52,224 nt of DNA from Lutibacter sp. (GTDB taxonomy: Bacteria; Bacteroidota; Bacteroidia; Flavobacteriales; Flavobacteriaceae): positions 1 to 52,224 of the forward strand of contig NZ_JAEINV010000021.1 of NCBI RefSeq assembly GCF_016342705.1, written 5' to 3'. Position 1 is the stretch's first letter, and the number at the start of each line of letters is the position of its first letter. The notes beneath the pieces are model-generated. The model ran no database searches. It had not been told where the DNA came from and worked only from the letters and a program-made list of their open reading frames with translations. Positions 1 to 8,934 of the stretch are shown in pieces. Both the position numbers and the translations under genes were made by a program.

Positions 1-27
1 CGCTTCTTAAGCGGTTTCTCTGAATAA
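1..27 (+). other. Possible 3' end of an upstream plus-strand gene
   Basis: Two plus-strand frames run in from the window edge and stop here. One ends in LLKRFL with TGA at 21-23, the other in RFLSGFSE with TAA at 25-27. A terminator-like hairpin begins a few bases further on, which is where the end of a gene would be expected. TAA is the commoner stop in this window, which slightly favours the second frame. Too little sequence is visible to name a product. Confidence 0.25.
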
Positions 28-32
28 TACAT

Positions 33-62
33 AATAAGTTGATTTTGTGTCAACTTATTTTA
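33..62 (+). terminator. Hairpin terminator after the upstream gene
   Basis: A perfect 10-bp stem (AATAAGTTGA at 33-42 with TCAACTTATT at 50-59, 7-nt loop) is followed by a short T-rich stretch. It lies just after the candidate stop codons at 23 or 27. The U-tract is short, so this is a moderate call. Confidence 0.45.
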
Positions 63-82
63 GGACGGGACATTTTTCTCAT

Positions 83-114
83 AAAAAAAGCCTCTCAAAA
101 CTGAGAGGCTTTTT
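83..114 (-). terminator. Intrinsic terminator of tRNA-Leu (bidirectional)
   Basis: The stem AAAAAGCCTCTC pairs with GAGAGGCTTTTT around a 6-nt loop. It directly follows the CCA end of the tRNA on the minus strand and is followed by a U-run. The A-run and T-run on the two sides would also make it work in the plus direction. Confidence 0.8.
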
Positions 115-199
115 TGGTGCGGGCGGGGAGACTCGAACTCCCACACCTTGCGGCACCAGATCCTAAGTCTGGCGTGTCTACCAATTCCACCACGCCCGC
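115..199 (-). tRNA. tRNA-Leu, anticodon UAG, with encoded CCA
   Basis: The minus strand folds as an 85-nt class II tRNA. The 7-bp acceptor stem pairs GCGGGCG with CGCCCGC. The D-arm contains GGTAGACAC, and the anticodon stem CCAGA/TCTGG encloses a loop with UAG at positions 34-36. There is a long variable arm (TGCCGCAAGGTGT region) and a T-arm with GTTCGAGTC. The discriminator is A and CCA is genome-encoded. The long variable arm and A73 fit leucine identity, and UAG reads CUN codons. It has its own promoter and terminator, so it is a single-gene unit. Confidence 0.97.
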
Positions 200-215
200 G
201 TGGTAATTGTGGGTG

Positions 216-244
216 CAAATATACACAATACTTACAAATTGCAA
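216..244 (-). promoter_or_regulatory. Promoter of tRNA-Leu
   Basis: On the minus strand, TTG (244-242) is followed after 18 bp by TATATTTG (223-216). This is a full match to the Bacteroidota consensus TTG-N17-21-TAnnTTTG. The predicted start lies about 10 nt before the tRNA 5' end. Confidence 0.8.
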
Positions 245-294
245 AGGAGATATTAAATATTTTTTTTATCAATTTTAATCCAAAAAAAAATCCG

Positions 295-302
295 TAATTT
301 TG
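295..302 (+). promoter_or_regulatory. -7 promoter element for the M20 dipeptidase
   Basis: TAATTTTG matches TAnnTTTG and lies 20 bp before the ATG. No good TTG is seen at the -33 position; a run of T is there instead. This is a pattern match only. Confidence 0.5.
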
Positions 303-322
303 ATTAAAATAAATACAATTTA

Positions 323-1711
323 ATGGAAAATATTAAAGCATACGTTCAAAAAAATAAAGAAAGATTTATAAATGAACTTATTGAATTATTAAAAATACCT
401 TCAATAAGTGCAGATTCAGCTTATAGCCAAGATGTTTTAAATACTGCTGATGCGGTTAAAGAAGCTCTAGAAAAAGCCGGTTGTAATACTGTAGAAATTT
501 GTGAAACTCCAGGTTATCCAATAGTTTATGGAGAAAAAATAATAAACCCAAAACTTCCAACTGTACTAGTTTATGGGCATTATGATGTTCAACCTGCTGA
601 CCCAATTAACTTATGGACCTCTCCTCCTTTTGAGCCCGTAATAAAAGTAACAGATAAACATCCTGATGGGGCCATATTTGCTCGCGGAGCTTGTGATGAT
701 AAAGGACAAATGTACATGCATGTAAAAGCTTTAGAGTATATGACTACTAATAATGAGCTTCCTTGTAATGTAAAATTTATGATTGAAGGTGAAGAAGAAA
801 TTGGATCTTCAAGTTTAGCTTGGTTTGTTGAAAGAAATCAAGAAAAATTAGCTAATGATGTTATTTTAATTTCTGATACTGGAATGATTTCCAACACACA
901 ACCATCAATAACTACTGGATTGCGAGGTTTAAGTTATGTTGAAGTTGAAGTAACTGGTCCAAACAGAGATTTACATTCTGGCTTATATGGTGGTGCAGTT
1001 GCAAATCCAATCAATATTTTAACAAAAATGATTGCATCATTGCACGATGAAAACAATCACATCACCATACCTGGATTTTATGATAAAGTTCAAGAACTTT
1101 CAATAGAAGAAAGAGCTGAAATGGCAAAAGCCCCTTTTTCATTAGAAAATTACAAAAATGCTTTTGCTATTGAAGATGTTTATGGAGAAAAAGGATATAC
1201 AACCAACGAACGTAATTCTATCCGTCCAACTTTAGACGTGAATGGGATTTGGGGTGGATATACTGGTGAAGGAGCTAAAACAGTAATAGCAAGTAAAGCC
1301 TATGCTAAAATCTCTATGCGATTGGTTCCAAACCAAGATTGGAAAGAAATCACCGAGTTATTTAAAAATCATTTTGAAAATATTGCACCTAAATCTGTAA
1401 AAGTAAAAGTTACACCTCATCATGGTGGACAAGGTTATGTTACTCCAATTGACAATATTGGTTATCAAGCTGCTAACAAAGCCTATACTGAAACTTTTGG
1501 TATTCCTGCAATTCCGCAAAGGTCTGGAGGAAGTATTCCTATTGTTGCACTATTTGAAAAAGAATTAAAAAGCAAAACTATATTAATGGGATTTGGTTTA
1601 GATAGTGATGCTATACATTCACCAAATGAACATTTTGGTATTTTTAATTACTTAAAAGGCATAGAAACAATACCTTTATTTTATAAATATTTTACCGAAT
1701 TACATTCCTAA
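323..1711 (+). CDS. M20 family dipeptidase (CNDP-like metallopeptidase)
   Basis: The product is a zinc-dependent M20/M25/M40 peptidase of 462 aa, probably cytosolic because no signal peptide is seen. It is expected to hydrolyse dipeptides or short peptides. Metal-site motifs appear in the expected order: GHYDVQPAD (His86 and Asp88), GACDDKGQ (Asp about 125), and EGEEEIGS (catalytic Glu and metal-binding Glu about 157-159). A dimerisation-domain stretch follows (LHSGLYGG near 217), and a C-terminal His sits in IHSPNEHFG. Length and motif spacing match bacterial dipeptidases related to carnosine dipeptidase. The gene is monocistronic between its own -7 box and a strong terminator shared with the converging neighbour. 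Substrate specificity cannot be read from sequence. Some M20 members are deacylases, but the GHYDVQP/EGEEEIGS signature favours a dipeptidase. Confidence 0.9.
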   Translation: MENIKAYVQKNKERFINELIELLKIPSISADSAYSQDVLNTADAVKEALEKAGCNTVEICETPGYPIVYGEKIINPKLPTVLVYGHYDVQPADPINLWTSPPFEPVIKVTDKHPDGAIFARGACDDKGQMYMHVKALEYMTTNNELPCNVKFMIEGEEEIGSSSLAWFVERNQEKLANDVILISDTGMISNTQPSITTGLRGLSYVEVEVTGPNRDLHSGLYGGAVANPINILTKMIASLHDENNHITIPGFYDKVQELSIEERAEMAKAPFSLENYKNAFAIEDVYGEKGYTTNERNSIRPTLDVNGIWGGYTGEGAKTVIASKAYAKISMRLVPNQDWKEITELFKNHFENIAPKSVKVKVTPHHGGQGYVTPIDNIGYQAANKAYTETFGIPAIPQRSGGSIPIVALFEKELKSKTILMGFGLDSDAIHSPNEHFGIFNYLKGIETIPLFYKYFTELHS

Positions 1712-1715
1712 AAAT

Positions 1716-1751
1716 AAAAAAGGGTTTCATTCTGTAATGAAACCCTTTTTT
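1716..1751. terminator. Bidirectional intrinsic terminator
   Basis: A perfect 16-bp stem (AAAAAAGGGTTTCATT with its complement) has a 4-nt loop and A/T runs on both sides. It lies between the converging M20 peptidase and SRPBCC genes and would stop transcription from both. Confidence 0.92.
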
Positions 1752-1765
1752 ATTTAGGTACTATT

Positions 1766-2776
1766 CTAATTAATTGGAATATAAATTTCTGTCACCCATT
1801 TTGTTGGGTTTGATGTGTTTTCTGGTCCAACTTTGTAAATCTCAAAAGGCTCTCCATTTTCTATTGTAACAAAACCTGCATCTGCAATTGCTTTGTAAGC
1901 GGCAAGCCAAGCTTCTTCAGAATATTTGTAATCTCCAGTAAATTCAGTTTTAAAAGTTTTTACAGGTTCTAAAAAGCCTGTTAAAACATCCCCAGTGGTT
2001 ATTATTCTTTCATTCACAGGAAAACAAGTTGAAAACATTGTTGTATTATTTTCTTGATCCCATTTATGATACAAAATAAAAGGTTTTCCATACTTTTCAA
2101 TAGAATTTTCAATCATAAAACTTGAAACTGTAGAAAGCATATCTTTCATTTTGTTGTTAAACAAATCCGTTTTACACGAGGTAGTTTGATATAAATAAAA
2201 ACCACCTCCATAATCTACCACACCTTTAAAATTAACCGTATGTTTATCCATTTCTTTAATTAAATACAAGTCTAATAATTCCAATCCTCTATTAAACATT
2301 GGCGTCATATTTTTTTCTATTCCACCTTTATAAAGCCAGTATATTTTTTCACTAAAACTATTTTTTCCACGCATTCCCCATGTAACTTCAGTAACGTTTT
2401 TAACAGCATTAAATTCCCAATAAACTTCAGGAGTACTTCCAGATCCAAAATCTATTTGTTGAATAATCTCTTTATTTGGTATGAATGAAATAGTTTTCAT
2501 GGATCCAATACCTTCTTTTCCAGTCCAAGTGTAGGAAGCGCCAACTCCTGAAGTAATTTCAGGATACGATGCAACAATTGAGCTATCCATTTCTAACCAA
2601 GGTCCCCAATTTTTCCAATTTTTAAAATCATTAATTTCTTCAAAAACAACTTCAATTGGAGCTTTTATAATCCGAGTACTTTTTATGTTGTATTCAGCAT
2701 TTAAAGTAGCCACATATATGGAGCCACCTATAATTAAAATCAACAGAAATAATAAAATATACTTAAACGCTCGCAT
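1766..2776 (-). CDS. SRPBCC-domain protein fused to a GyrI-like effector-binding domain
   Basis: The 336-aa protein starts with one hydrophobic segment (about residues 5-24, ILLFLLILIIGGSIYVATL), so it is membrane-anchored with the rest probably periplasmic or extracellular. Residues about 30-170 read as a SRPBCC (polyketide cyclase/START-like) ligand-binding fold, with APIEVVFEEINDFKNW and WTGKEGIGSM. Residues about 185-336 resemble the GyrI-like/AraC effector-binding fold (GGGFYLYQTT, AWLAAYKAIADAGF, and the terminal VTEIYIPIN). Both folds bind small hydrophobic ligands elsewhere, but no DNA-binding or catalytic residues are evident and no function can be given. No convincing promoter was found in the 89-bp region shared with the divergent M49 gene. 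Confidence 0.75.
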   Translation of the reverse strand: MRAFKYILLFLLILIIGGSIYVATLNAEYNIKSTRIIKAPIEVVFEEINDFKNWKNWGPWLEMDSSIVASYPEITSGVGASYTWTGKEGIGSMKTISFIPNKEIIQQIDFGSGSTPEVYWEFNAVKNVTEVTWGMRGKNSFSEKIYWLYKGGIEKNMTPMFNRGLELLDLYLIKEMDKHTVNFKGVVDYGGGFYLYQTTSCKTDLFNNKMKDMLSTVSSFMIENSIEKYGKPFILYHKWDQENNTTMFSTCFPVNERIITTGDVLTGFLEPVKTFKTEFTGDYKYSEEAWLAAYKAIADAGFVTIENGEPFEIYKVGPENTSNPTKWVTEIYIPIN

Positions 2777-2834
2777 AATAATTGTATTAGTTTTTTGCCT
2801 AGCTAAATTAATAAATAAATCAATGAAATTTTAG

Positions 2835-2842
2835 TAAATTTG
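2835..2842 (+). promoter_or_regulatory. -7 promoter element for the M49 peptidase
   Basis: TAAATTTG matches TAnnTTTG exactly and lies 23 bp before the ATG. No TTG is seen at -33. Confidence 0.5.
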
Positions 2843-2865
2843 GCATTCAATCAAATTTTAATAAT

Positions 2866-4884
2866 ATGAAAATTAAATATTTAGTGTTATCAATGCTCTT
2901 AGTGTCGGTTTTATTTTCTTGTAAAAAGGAAAAAGAAGCAATTGTAGAAGTGCCGTTTCAATATGAAGTGGAGCAATTTGCAGATATTAAAATACTTCGT
3001 TATCAAATTCCTGGTTTTGAAAACCTAACTTTAAATCAGAAAAAACTAGTGTATTATTTATCTCAAGCTGGTATGGCTGGTAGAGATATTATGTATGATC
3101 AAAATTACAGACATAATTTAAAAATAAGACGCGCATTAGAAAATATTTACCAAAATTATAAAGGTGATAAAACATCTGAAGACTGGAAAAATTTTGAAAT
3201 TTATTTAAAGCGAATATGGTTTGCCAACGGAATTCATCATCATTATTCAAATGATAAATTTATTCCAGAATTTTCTAAGGAATATTTTGATAGCCTATTA
3301 AAAGAAACAACTACTGAACTTTCGGGAGAAGCATATGAAGTTATTTTTAATGATGCCGATGCTAAAAAAGTAAATTTAGATGAAAGTAAAGGATTGTTAG
3401 AAGGTTCTGTTATTAATTTTTATTCGCCAAATGTAACGGCTGCTGATGTTGATGCTTTTTATGCTAATAAAATTGATAAAAACAATGCAACTCCAATCGA
3501 ATTTGGATTAAATTCTAAATTGGTAAAAAATGATGATGGAACTTTAGAAGAAAAAGTATGGAAAGTTGGTGGGATGTACAGTGCATCTATCGAAAAAATT
3601 GTGTTTTGGTTAGAAAAAGCTGTTGAAGTAGCAGAAAACGAAAAACAAGCCGAAGCTTTAAAATTACTAATTGCATATTACCAAACAGGCGATTTAAAAA
3701 CTTGGGATGATTATAACATTGCCTGGGCTACAAGTACTGATGGAGATATTGATTATATAAACGGATTTATTGAAGTATACAACGATCCAAAAGCATACAG
3801 AGGATCTTACGAAACTGTTGTTCAAATTAAGGATTTTGATATGTCTAAAAAAATGGCCGTTTTATCAGAAAACGCACAATGGTTTGAAGATAATTCTACG
3901 CTTTTACCTGAACACAAAAAGAAAAATGTTGTTGGAGTTTCTTATAAAACTGTAAATGTAGCCTCTGAATCTGGAGATTCTTCACCTTCAACACCAATAG
4001 GTGTAAATTTACCAAATAGTAACTGGATTCGTCAACAACATGGTTCTAAATCTGTTTCATTAGGAAACATTATTGAAGCCTATAATCAAGCTGGCGGAAC
4101 GGATAAATTAAAAGAATTTGCTTTTGATGAAGCTGAAATAAATGCTGAAATAGAGTTTGGTCAAACTGCAGATAAATTACACACATCTTTACATGAAGTT
4201 ATTGGACACGCAAGCGGACAAATAAATGAAGGTATTGGACAGCCAAAAGAAACCTTAAAAAATTACGCTTCAACTTTAGAAGAAGCGCGTGCCGATTTAG
4301 TTGGTTTGTATTATTTACCTGATGCAAAATTAGTTGAAATGAAAATTTCGCCAAATGCAGAAGGAATTGGAAAAGCTGCTTACGATGGTTATATTAGAAA
4401 TGGTTTATTAACACAATTAGTTCGTTTAAATTTAGGCGATGATATTGAAGAAGCTCATATGAGAAACAGACAATTAGTTGCTGCTTGGGCTTTTGAAAAA
4501 GGAAAAGCGGAAAACGTAATTGAGAAAGTTGTTAAAAATAATAAAACCTACTTTGTAATTAGAGATTACGCTAAATTAAGAGTTTTATTTGGCGATTTAT
4601 TACGTGAAATTCAACGTATAAAATCTGAAGGAGATTTTGAAGCTGGTAAAGCGTTGGTTGAAACGTATGGAGTAAAAGTTGACCAAGCAATTCATAAAGA
4701 AGTTTTAGAAAGAAATGCTAAATTTAAATCTGCTCCTTACAGTGGTTTTGTAAACCCAGTTTTAACTCCAGTAACGGATGCTGATGGAAATATAACAGAT
4801 ATAAAAGTTGTGCAACCAACTAGTTTTGTTGAGCAAATGTTAGAATATGCTAAAAATTACACAACGTTGCCAAACGAAAATTAA
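2866..4884 (+). CDS. Dipeptidyl-peptidase III (M49) lipoprotein
   Basis: This 672-aa zinc metallopeptidase removes dipeptides from the N-terminus of oligopeptides. The M49 signature HExxGH is present as HEVIGH at about residues 443-448, and the second zinc-ligand motif as EEARAD at about 472-477. Length and motif spacing match bacterial DPP III. The N-terminus is a lipoprotein signal (hydrophobic stretch ending LFSCKKEKE), so the mature enzyme is probably tethered to a membrane, whereas eukaryotic DPP III is cytosolic. Codon use is unremarkable. A hairpin terminator follows. Its likely role is periplasmic peptide degradation, in keeping with several other peptidases in the window. The family call is strong; the localisation is inferred from the signal. 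Confidence 0.95.
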   Translation: MKIKYLVLSMLLVSVLFSCKKEKEAIVEVPFQYEVEQFADIKILRYQIPGFENLTLNQKKLVYYLSQAGMAGRDIMYDQNYRHNLKIRRALENIYQNYKGDKTSEDWKNFEIYLKRIWFANGIHHHYSNDKFIPEFSKEYFDSLLKETTTELSGEAYEVIFNDADAKKVNLDESKGLLEGSVINFYSPNVTAADVDAFYANKIDKNNATPIEFGLNSKLVKNDDGTLEEKVWKVGGMYSASIEKIVFWLEKAVEVAENEKQAEALKLLIAYYQTGDLKTWDDYNIAWATSTDGDIDYINGFIEVYNDPKAYRGSYETVVQIKDFDMSKKMAVLSENAQWFEDNSTLLPEHKKKNVVGVSYKTVNVASESGDSSPSTPIGVNLPNSNWIRQQHGSKSVSLGNIIEAYNQAGGTDKLKEFAFDEAEINAEIEFGQTADKLHTSLHEVIGHASGQINEGIGQPKETLKNYASTLEEARADLVGLYYLPDAKLVEMKISPNAEGIGKAAYDGYIRNGLLTQLVRLNLGDDIEEAHMRNRQLVAAWAFEKGKAENVIEKVVKNNKTYFVIRDYAKLRVLFGDLLREIQRIKSEGDFEAGKALVETYGVKVDQAIHKEVLERNAKFKSAPYSGFVNPVLTPVTDADGNITDIKVVQPTSFVEQMLEYAKNYTTLPNEN

Positions 4885-4906
4885 AAAATAAAATTTATCA
4901 ATTTTT

Positions 4907-4942
4907 AAATCCGTTTCAATTTTTTTGAAGCGGATTTTTTTT
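4907..4942 (+). terminator. Intrinsic terminator of the M49 gene
   Basis: The 13-bp stem AAATCCGTTTCAA pairs with TTGAAGCGGATTT (one G-U pair) and is followed by a run of T. It touches the stop codon of the small minus-strand gene that converges here and may serve it too. Confidence 0.85.
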
Positions 4943-5126
4943 AGTGTAATGAAAAAGTTATTAAAGTAAAAATGGCGATAATTAAAAACATTGCAATAAT
5001 AACTATAAAGCTATTTTTATAATATTTTTTATGAATTTTTATATCTTTTCTGTAACTCCAAATCATAGCAATTGTAAATGCAATTACAAATAAACCTGCA
5101 AAAATAAGTTGTCCTTTACTAAACAT
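4941..5126 (-). CDS. Small two-helix membrane protein, unknown function
   Basis: The 61-aa product has two clear hydrophobic segments, about residues 7-23 (LIFAGLFVIAFTIAMIW) and 41-58 (FIVIIAMFLIIAIFTLI). They are joined by a basic loop (YRKDIKIHKKYYK), so the loop is expected in the cytoplasm by the positive-inside rule. I do not recognise a named family, although small proteins of this shape are common in Flavobacteriia. It sits between a strong terminator and the divergent short-chain dehydrogenase gene. Normal codon use and the tight fit between neighbours suggest a real gene. No convincing promoter match was found upstream. Confidence 0.7.
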   Translation of the reverse strand: MFSKGQLIFAGLFVIAFTIAMIWSYRKDIKIHKKYYKNSFIVIIAMFLIIAIFTLITFSLH

Positions 5127-5168
5127 TTTAATTGTGTATATTTACCGTAAAAGTACAAATTTTTTGTT

Positions 5169-5885
5169 ATGAAAAGGGCATTAATTATCGGAGCAACTTC
5201 TGGTATTGGAAAACAATTAGCTAAAATTTTAGTTGAAAAAGGCTATACCGTAATTATTACAGGAAGAAGATTAGCTTTATTAAAAGAAATTAAAAAAACA
5301 AATCCTGAAAAATATATAGTAAAAGAGCAGGATGTTACAAATCTTGAAAATAACATAGTGCTGTTTGAAACACTAAAAACCGAGTTTAAACATATAGATT
5401 TAATTGTTTACAGCTCTGGAACAGGTGAAGCCAATTACAATTTAAATTGGGAGCAAGAAAACAATGTAATTCAAACAAACGTGTTAGCTGCTGCTCAAAT
5501 TTATGGATTAGCTTATAATTTTTTCAGAAAGCAAGGCTACGGACATTTGGTGGGTATTTCATCTATTGCATCTATAAGAGGAAACAGACATGCGCCATGT
5601 TATTTTGCTTCAAAAGCATTTCAGGCCAATTATTTAGAATCTTTATATATGAAAGGCAAAAGAAGTAAAGCTAAAATTATGGTCACCGATATTCAGCCAG
5701 GTTTTGTGGATACAGCAATGGCATTGGGCGAAACTTTCTGGATGGCTTCCGTTGATAAAGCTACTAATCAAATTTATGATGCAATTAAAAAGAAAAAAAG
5801 AAAAGCATATATAACTAAAAGATGGGCGTTAGTTGCTTGGGTTTTAAAATTTGTCCCAACATCGTTATTGTATAAGTTTTCTTAG
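5169..5885 (+). CDS. Short-chain dehydrogenase/reductase (SDR)
   Basis: The 238-aa classical SDR is an NAD(P)-dependent oxidoreductase. The Rossmann nucleotide-binding motif is GATSGIG at about residues 8-14. An Arg in TGRR at about residue 32 hints at NADP preference. The active-site Ser precedes YFASK, which supplies the YxxxK catalytic pair; the usual NNAG motif is modified to SSGTG. A C-terminal stretch (WALVAWVLKFVPTSLLYKF) is hydrophobic and may contact membrane or substrate. The substrate cannot be told from sequence. The MazG-like gene follows after 34 bp on the same strand, so the two are probably cotranscribed. Confidence 0.88.
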   Translation: MKRALIIGATSGIGKQLAKILVEKGYTVIITGRRLALLKEIKKTNPEKYIVKEQDVTNLENNIVLFETLKTEFKHIDLIVYSSGTGEANYNLNWEQENNVIQTNVLAAAQIYGLAYNFFRKQGYGHLVGISSIASIRGNRHAPCYFASKAFQANYLESLYMKGKRSKAKIMVTDIQPGFVDTAMALGETFWMASVDKATNQIYDAIKKKKRKAYITKRWALVAWVLKFVPTSLLYKFS

Positions 5886-5919
5886 AAAAAATAATCTACT
5901 GACAAAAAACATATTTTAA

Positions 5920-6309
5920 ATGAAGAATAAAATAAAAGCTGTTCAAGAATTTCATGAAGCATTTGGTTTAGGAATTCAACAACAACCAATTGCAAATTTA
6001 GATGAAAAGAAACTTCAATTGCGATTCGATTTAATGGCCGAAGAAAATGAGGAGTATTTAGAAGCCGCTAAAAATAATGATATTGTTGAAGTGGCCGATG
6101 CTTTGGGTGATATGTTGTATATTTTATGTGGAACAATTTTAGAACACGGAATGCAACATAAAATTGAAGAAGTTTTTAATGAAATTCAGCGTAGCAACAT
6201 GAGTAAATTAGGAGCAAACGGAAAACCTATTTACCGAGAAGATGGCAAAGTTATGAAAGGTCCAAACTACTTTAAACCTAACATTCTAGCTGTAATTTCT
6301 AAAAAATAG
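5920..6309 (+). CDS. MazG-like nucleoside triphosphate pyrophosphohydrolase
   Basis: The 129-aa all-alpha protein carries the MazG/HisE-type metal-binding pattern: MAEENEEYLEAA (EExxEY-like helix, about residues 38-49) followed by EVADALGDMLYI (ExxxxxxD, about 57-68). These acidic residues coordinate Mg2+ for hydrolysis of NTPs to NMP and pyrophosphate. The C-terminal GKPIYREDGKVMKGPNYFKP is shared with stand-alone phosphoribosyl-ATP-pyrophosphohydrolase-like proteins. No his genes are nearby, so a nucleotide housecleaning role is more likely than histidine synthesis. It follows the SDR gene in the same direction and converges with nadB, 3 bp away, with no terminator between. Confidence 0.85.
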   Translation: MKNKIKAVQEFHEAFGLGIQQQPIANLDEKKLQLRFDLMAEENEEYLEAAKNNDIVEVADALGDMLYILCGTILEHGMQHKIEEVFNEIQRSNMSKLGANGKPIYREDGKVMKGPNYFKPNILAVISKK

Positions 6310-6312
6310 CTA

Positions 6313-7899
6313 CTATAAATCTAAGTCAACATTATAAAACCCACCTTTATTTTCTTTTCTATTTTTTGAAAATTGGGTGATTAAATAGGCTGTAGTTATA
6401 AGGTTTCGTAATTCGCACAAATCAACTGAAAGCTCAGAATAATCATATAAACGTTTATTGTCTTCATATAATACACGCAATTTTCTTTCGGCCCTTAACA
6501 GTCGTTCATTTGAGCGAACAATTCCGACGTAATTACTCATTATAGTTTTTACTTCATTTCTATCATGCGTAATTAGTATTTTCTCCATATTTTTTGCAAC
6601 ACCACTATCATTCCAAACAGGAACTCTTGTTGGTTCTTTAATTTTAGGAAACCGTTTCATTAAATTTTCAGCAGCTCTATGCGAAAAAACAAGGCCTTCT
6701 AATAATGAGTTTGAAGCTAATCTATTTGCACCGTGAAGTCCAGATTTAGTTACTTCACCACAAGCATATAAGTTTTTAATAGAAGTTTTTCCCTTTTTAT
6801 TTACATTTACTCCACCACAAATATAGTGCTGTGCAGGAGAAACAGGAATAAAATCTTTTCGAATATCAATTCCTAAACTTTTACATTTTTCAGTAATATT
6901 TGGAAAATGTTTTTTGAAGGATTTGTAATCAATATGTGTACAATCTAAGTAAACATTCGGTGTTCCACTTTTTTTAAGTTCACTATCAATAGCTCTTGCT
7001 ACAATATCTCTTGAAGCTAATTCTTCACGAGAATCGTATTTATGCATAAACCGTTCGCCATAATAATCTCTTAAAATTGCACCTTCACCTCTTACTGCTT
7101 CAGATATTAAAAATGCAGGATATTCACCCGGATTATATAATGCTGTTGGATGAAATTGTATAAACTCAACATCAGAAATTTCGGCTTTAGCTCTATAAGC
7201 CATTGCAATACCATCGCCAGTCGCAATTACTGGATTTGTAGTTGTTACATATACTTGTCCATTACCTCCAGTAGCAAGCATGGTTACTTTTGCAGAAAAT
7301 GTTTTTACAATATTTTTTTTCTCATCCAAAACATAAGCGCCAAAGCAGGTAATTTTCCCCCGTCTATTAGTTAACTTCTTATTAACCTGATGCTCTGTTA
7401 TTAAATCGATTGCATAATGATAGGTTAAAAAATCGATGTTTTCAGTTTTATCAACTTGTTCAATTAAAGCTCTTTCAATTTCGGCACCTGTAATATCTTT
7501 GTGATGTAAAATTCTGTCTTGAGAATGTCCTCCTTCTCTTCCTAGAGAGTATTTTCCATCCTCAGTTTTGTCGAATTGTGTTCCCCAATCAATTAATTCT
7601 TGCAATCTTGCAGGCGCATCCTTAACAACCATTTTAACTACCTCTTCATCACAAACTCCATCACCAGCAATTAAAGTATCTTGTATGTGCTGTTCAAATG
7701 AATCGACCGTTTTATCCCATACTGTAGAAATTCCTCCTTGTGCATATTTGGTATTACATTCGTTTTTTTCATTTTTAGAAATGATAGTTACCTTTTCATT
7801 TTTAAATTTATTTGCAATTTTTAATGCAAAAGATAATCCTGCAATACCAGATCCAATTACTAAAAAATCTGTTTTATGTATTTTTTTTTCGGCGTTCAT
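6313..7899 (-). CDS. nadB: L-aspartate oxidase
   Basis: This FAD enzyme oxidises L-aspartate to iminoaspartate, the first step of de novo NAD synthesis, and hands the product to NadA. The 528-aa length is typical. The N-terminal dinucleotide fold has VIGSGIAGLS (about residues 15-24). The family-typical YAQGGI lies near 52-57, substrate-site motifs are GREGGHSQDR and SEAVRGEGAILRD, and CGEVTKSGLHGANRLASNSLLEGLVF is the usual flavin-binding C-terminal element (residues read in parts). The gene starts 9 bp after nadA, so the two form an operon. Unlike in many bacteria, nadC is not adjacent within the window. Confidence 0.96.
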   Translation of the reverse strand: MNAEKKIHKTDFLVIGSGIAGLSFALKIANKFKNEKVTIISKNEKNECNTKYAQGGISTVWDKTVDSFEQHIQDTLIAGDGVCDEEVVKMVVKDAPARLQELIDWGTQFDKTEDGKYSLGREGGHSQDRILHHKDITGAEIERALIEQVDKTENIDFLTYHYAIDLITEHQVNKKLTNRRGKITCFGAYVLDEKKNIVKTFSAKVTMLATGGNGQVYVTTTNPVIATGDGIAMAYRAKAEISDVEFIQFHPTALYNPGEYPAFLISEAVRGEGAILRDYYGERFMHKYDSREELASRDIVARAIDSELKKSGTPNVYLDCTHIDYKSFKKHFPNITEKCKSLGIDIRKDFIPVSPAQHYICGGVNVNKKGKTSIKNLYACGEVTKSGLHGANRLASNSLLEGLVFSHRAAENLMKRFPKIKEPTRVPVWNDSGVAKNMEKILITHDRNEVKTIMSNYVGIVRSNERLLRAERKLRVLYEDNKRLYDYSELSVDLCELRNLITTAYLITQFSKNRKENKGGFYNVDLDL

Positions 7900-7908
7900 T
7901 TACTTTTC

Positions 7909-8904
7909 TTATTTAGAAAGTTCTAACATTCTTTCTATTGAAACTAGTGCTTTTTTGCTTAACTCTTCATCAACTTCCACAAAAGGAAGTTCGTGTTTTA
8001 AACATAAATATAATTTTTTCATTGTATTCATTTTCATATAAAAACACTCACTACAATTACAGCTATCATCTTCAACTGGAGCCGGAATTAATATTTTATC
8101 AGGAGATTCTTGTCTCATTTTGTGTAAAATACCAACTTCTGTAGCCACAATAAAAGTTTTAGCTGGACTAGTTTTTACGTAATTTAATAGTCCTGAAGTA
8201 GATCCAACATATTTGGCTACTTTTAATAGATGTGCTTCAGATTCAGGATGTGCAATTATTTCAGCTCCTGGATTTTCAGCATATAATTTCAAAATTTTAT
8301 CAATTGAAAAAGCTTCATGAACCATACAAGCGCCATCCCAAAGTAACATTTCTCTTCCTGTTTTTTTAATGAGCCAAGCTCCTAAATTTCTGTCAGGAGC
8401 AAAAATAATTGGTTGATCTTTTGGGATAGAATTTATAATTTTTTCAGCATTAGATGATGTACAAACAATATCAGTTAATGCTTTAATTTCCGCAGAAGTA
8501 TTCACATAAGAAACTACAATATGATTTGGATGTAATTTTTTAAAAGCCTCAAATTCAGAAGGCGGACAAGAGTCTGCTAATGAACAACCTGCCTTTAAAT
8601 CTGGCAATAAAACCTTTTTAGTTGGGTTTAATATTTTAGCAGTTTCAGCCATAAAATGAACTCCTGCAAAAACAATAATATCTGCATTTGTTGTTGCAGC
8701 TTTTTGTGCTAATGCTAAACTATCTCCAACAAAATCTGCAATGTCTTGTATTGCATCTTCTTGATAATAGTGTGCTAAAATAACAGCATTTTTCTTTTTC
8801 CTGAGTTTTTTTATTTCCTTAACATAGTCTATGCTTTTTGGAATTTCAATATCTAAAAACCCTTTTTCTTGGATGTTTCTTTTAGCTTTTTCAAGTAGTG
8901 TCAT
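7909..8904 (-). CDS. nadA: Quinolinate synthase
   Basis: NadA condenses iminoaspartate with dihydroxyacetone phosphate to quinolinate using an oxygen-sensitive [4Fe-4S] cluster. The 331-aa protein shows the family signatures [19 protein letters not shown] (about residues 44-62) and three cluster-cysteine regions: AGCSLADSC (Cys107), DGACMVHE (Cys193) and CNCSECFYM (Cys282/284/287, with the third ligand among them). It is the first gene of a nadA-nadB operon. The 122-bp region upstream contains the ilvE terminator hairpin, but I could not find a full-consensus promoter there. Confidence 0.96.
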   Translation of the reverse strand: MTLLEKAKRNIQEKGFLDIEIPKSIDYVKEIKKLRKKKNAVILAHYYQEDAIQDIADFVGDSLALAQKAATTNADIIVFAGVHFMAETAKILNPTKKVLLPDLKAGCSLADSCPPSEFEAFKKLHPNHIVVSYVNTSAEIKALTDIVCTSSNAEKIINSIPKDQPIIFAPDRNLGAWLIKKTGREMLLWDGACMVHEAFSIDKILKLYAENPGAEIIAHPESEAHLLKVAKYVGSTSGLLNYVKTSPAKTFIVATEVGILHKMRQESPDKILIPAPVEDDSCNCSECFYMKMNTMKKLYLCLKHELPFVEVDEELSKKALVSIERMLELSK

Positions 8905-8934
8905 AAGTTTTTTTATTTGATAAGGTCAAATAAT

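Noticed and set aside
60..272. 70-aa minus-strand frame across the tRNA region
   Set aside because: It runs through the tRNA-Leu gene, its terminator and its promoter, so it is a chance frame.
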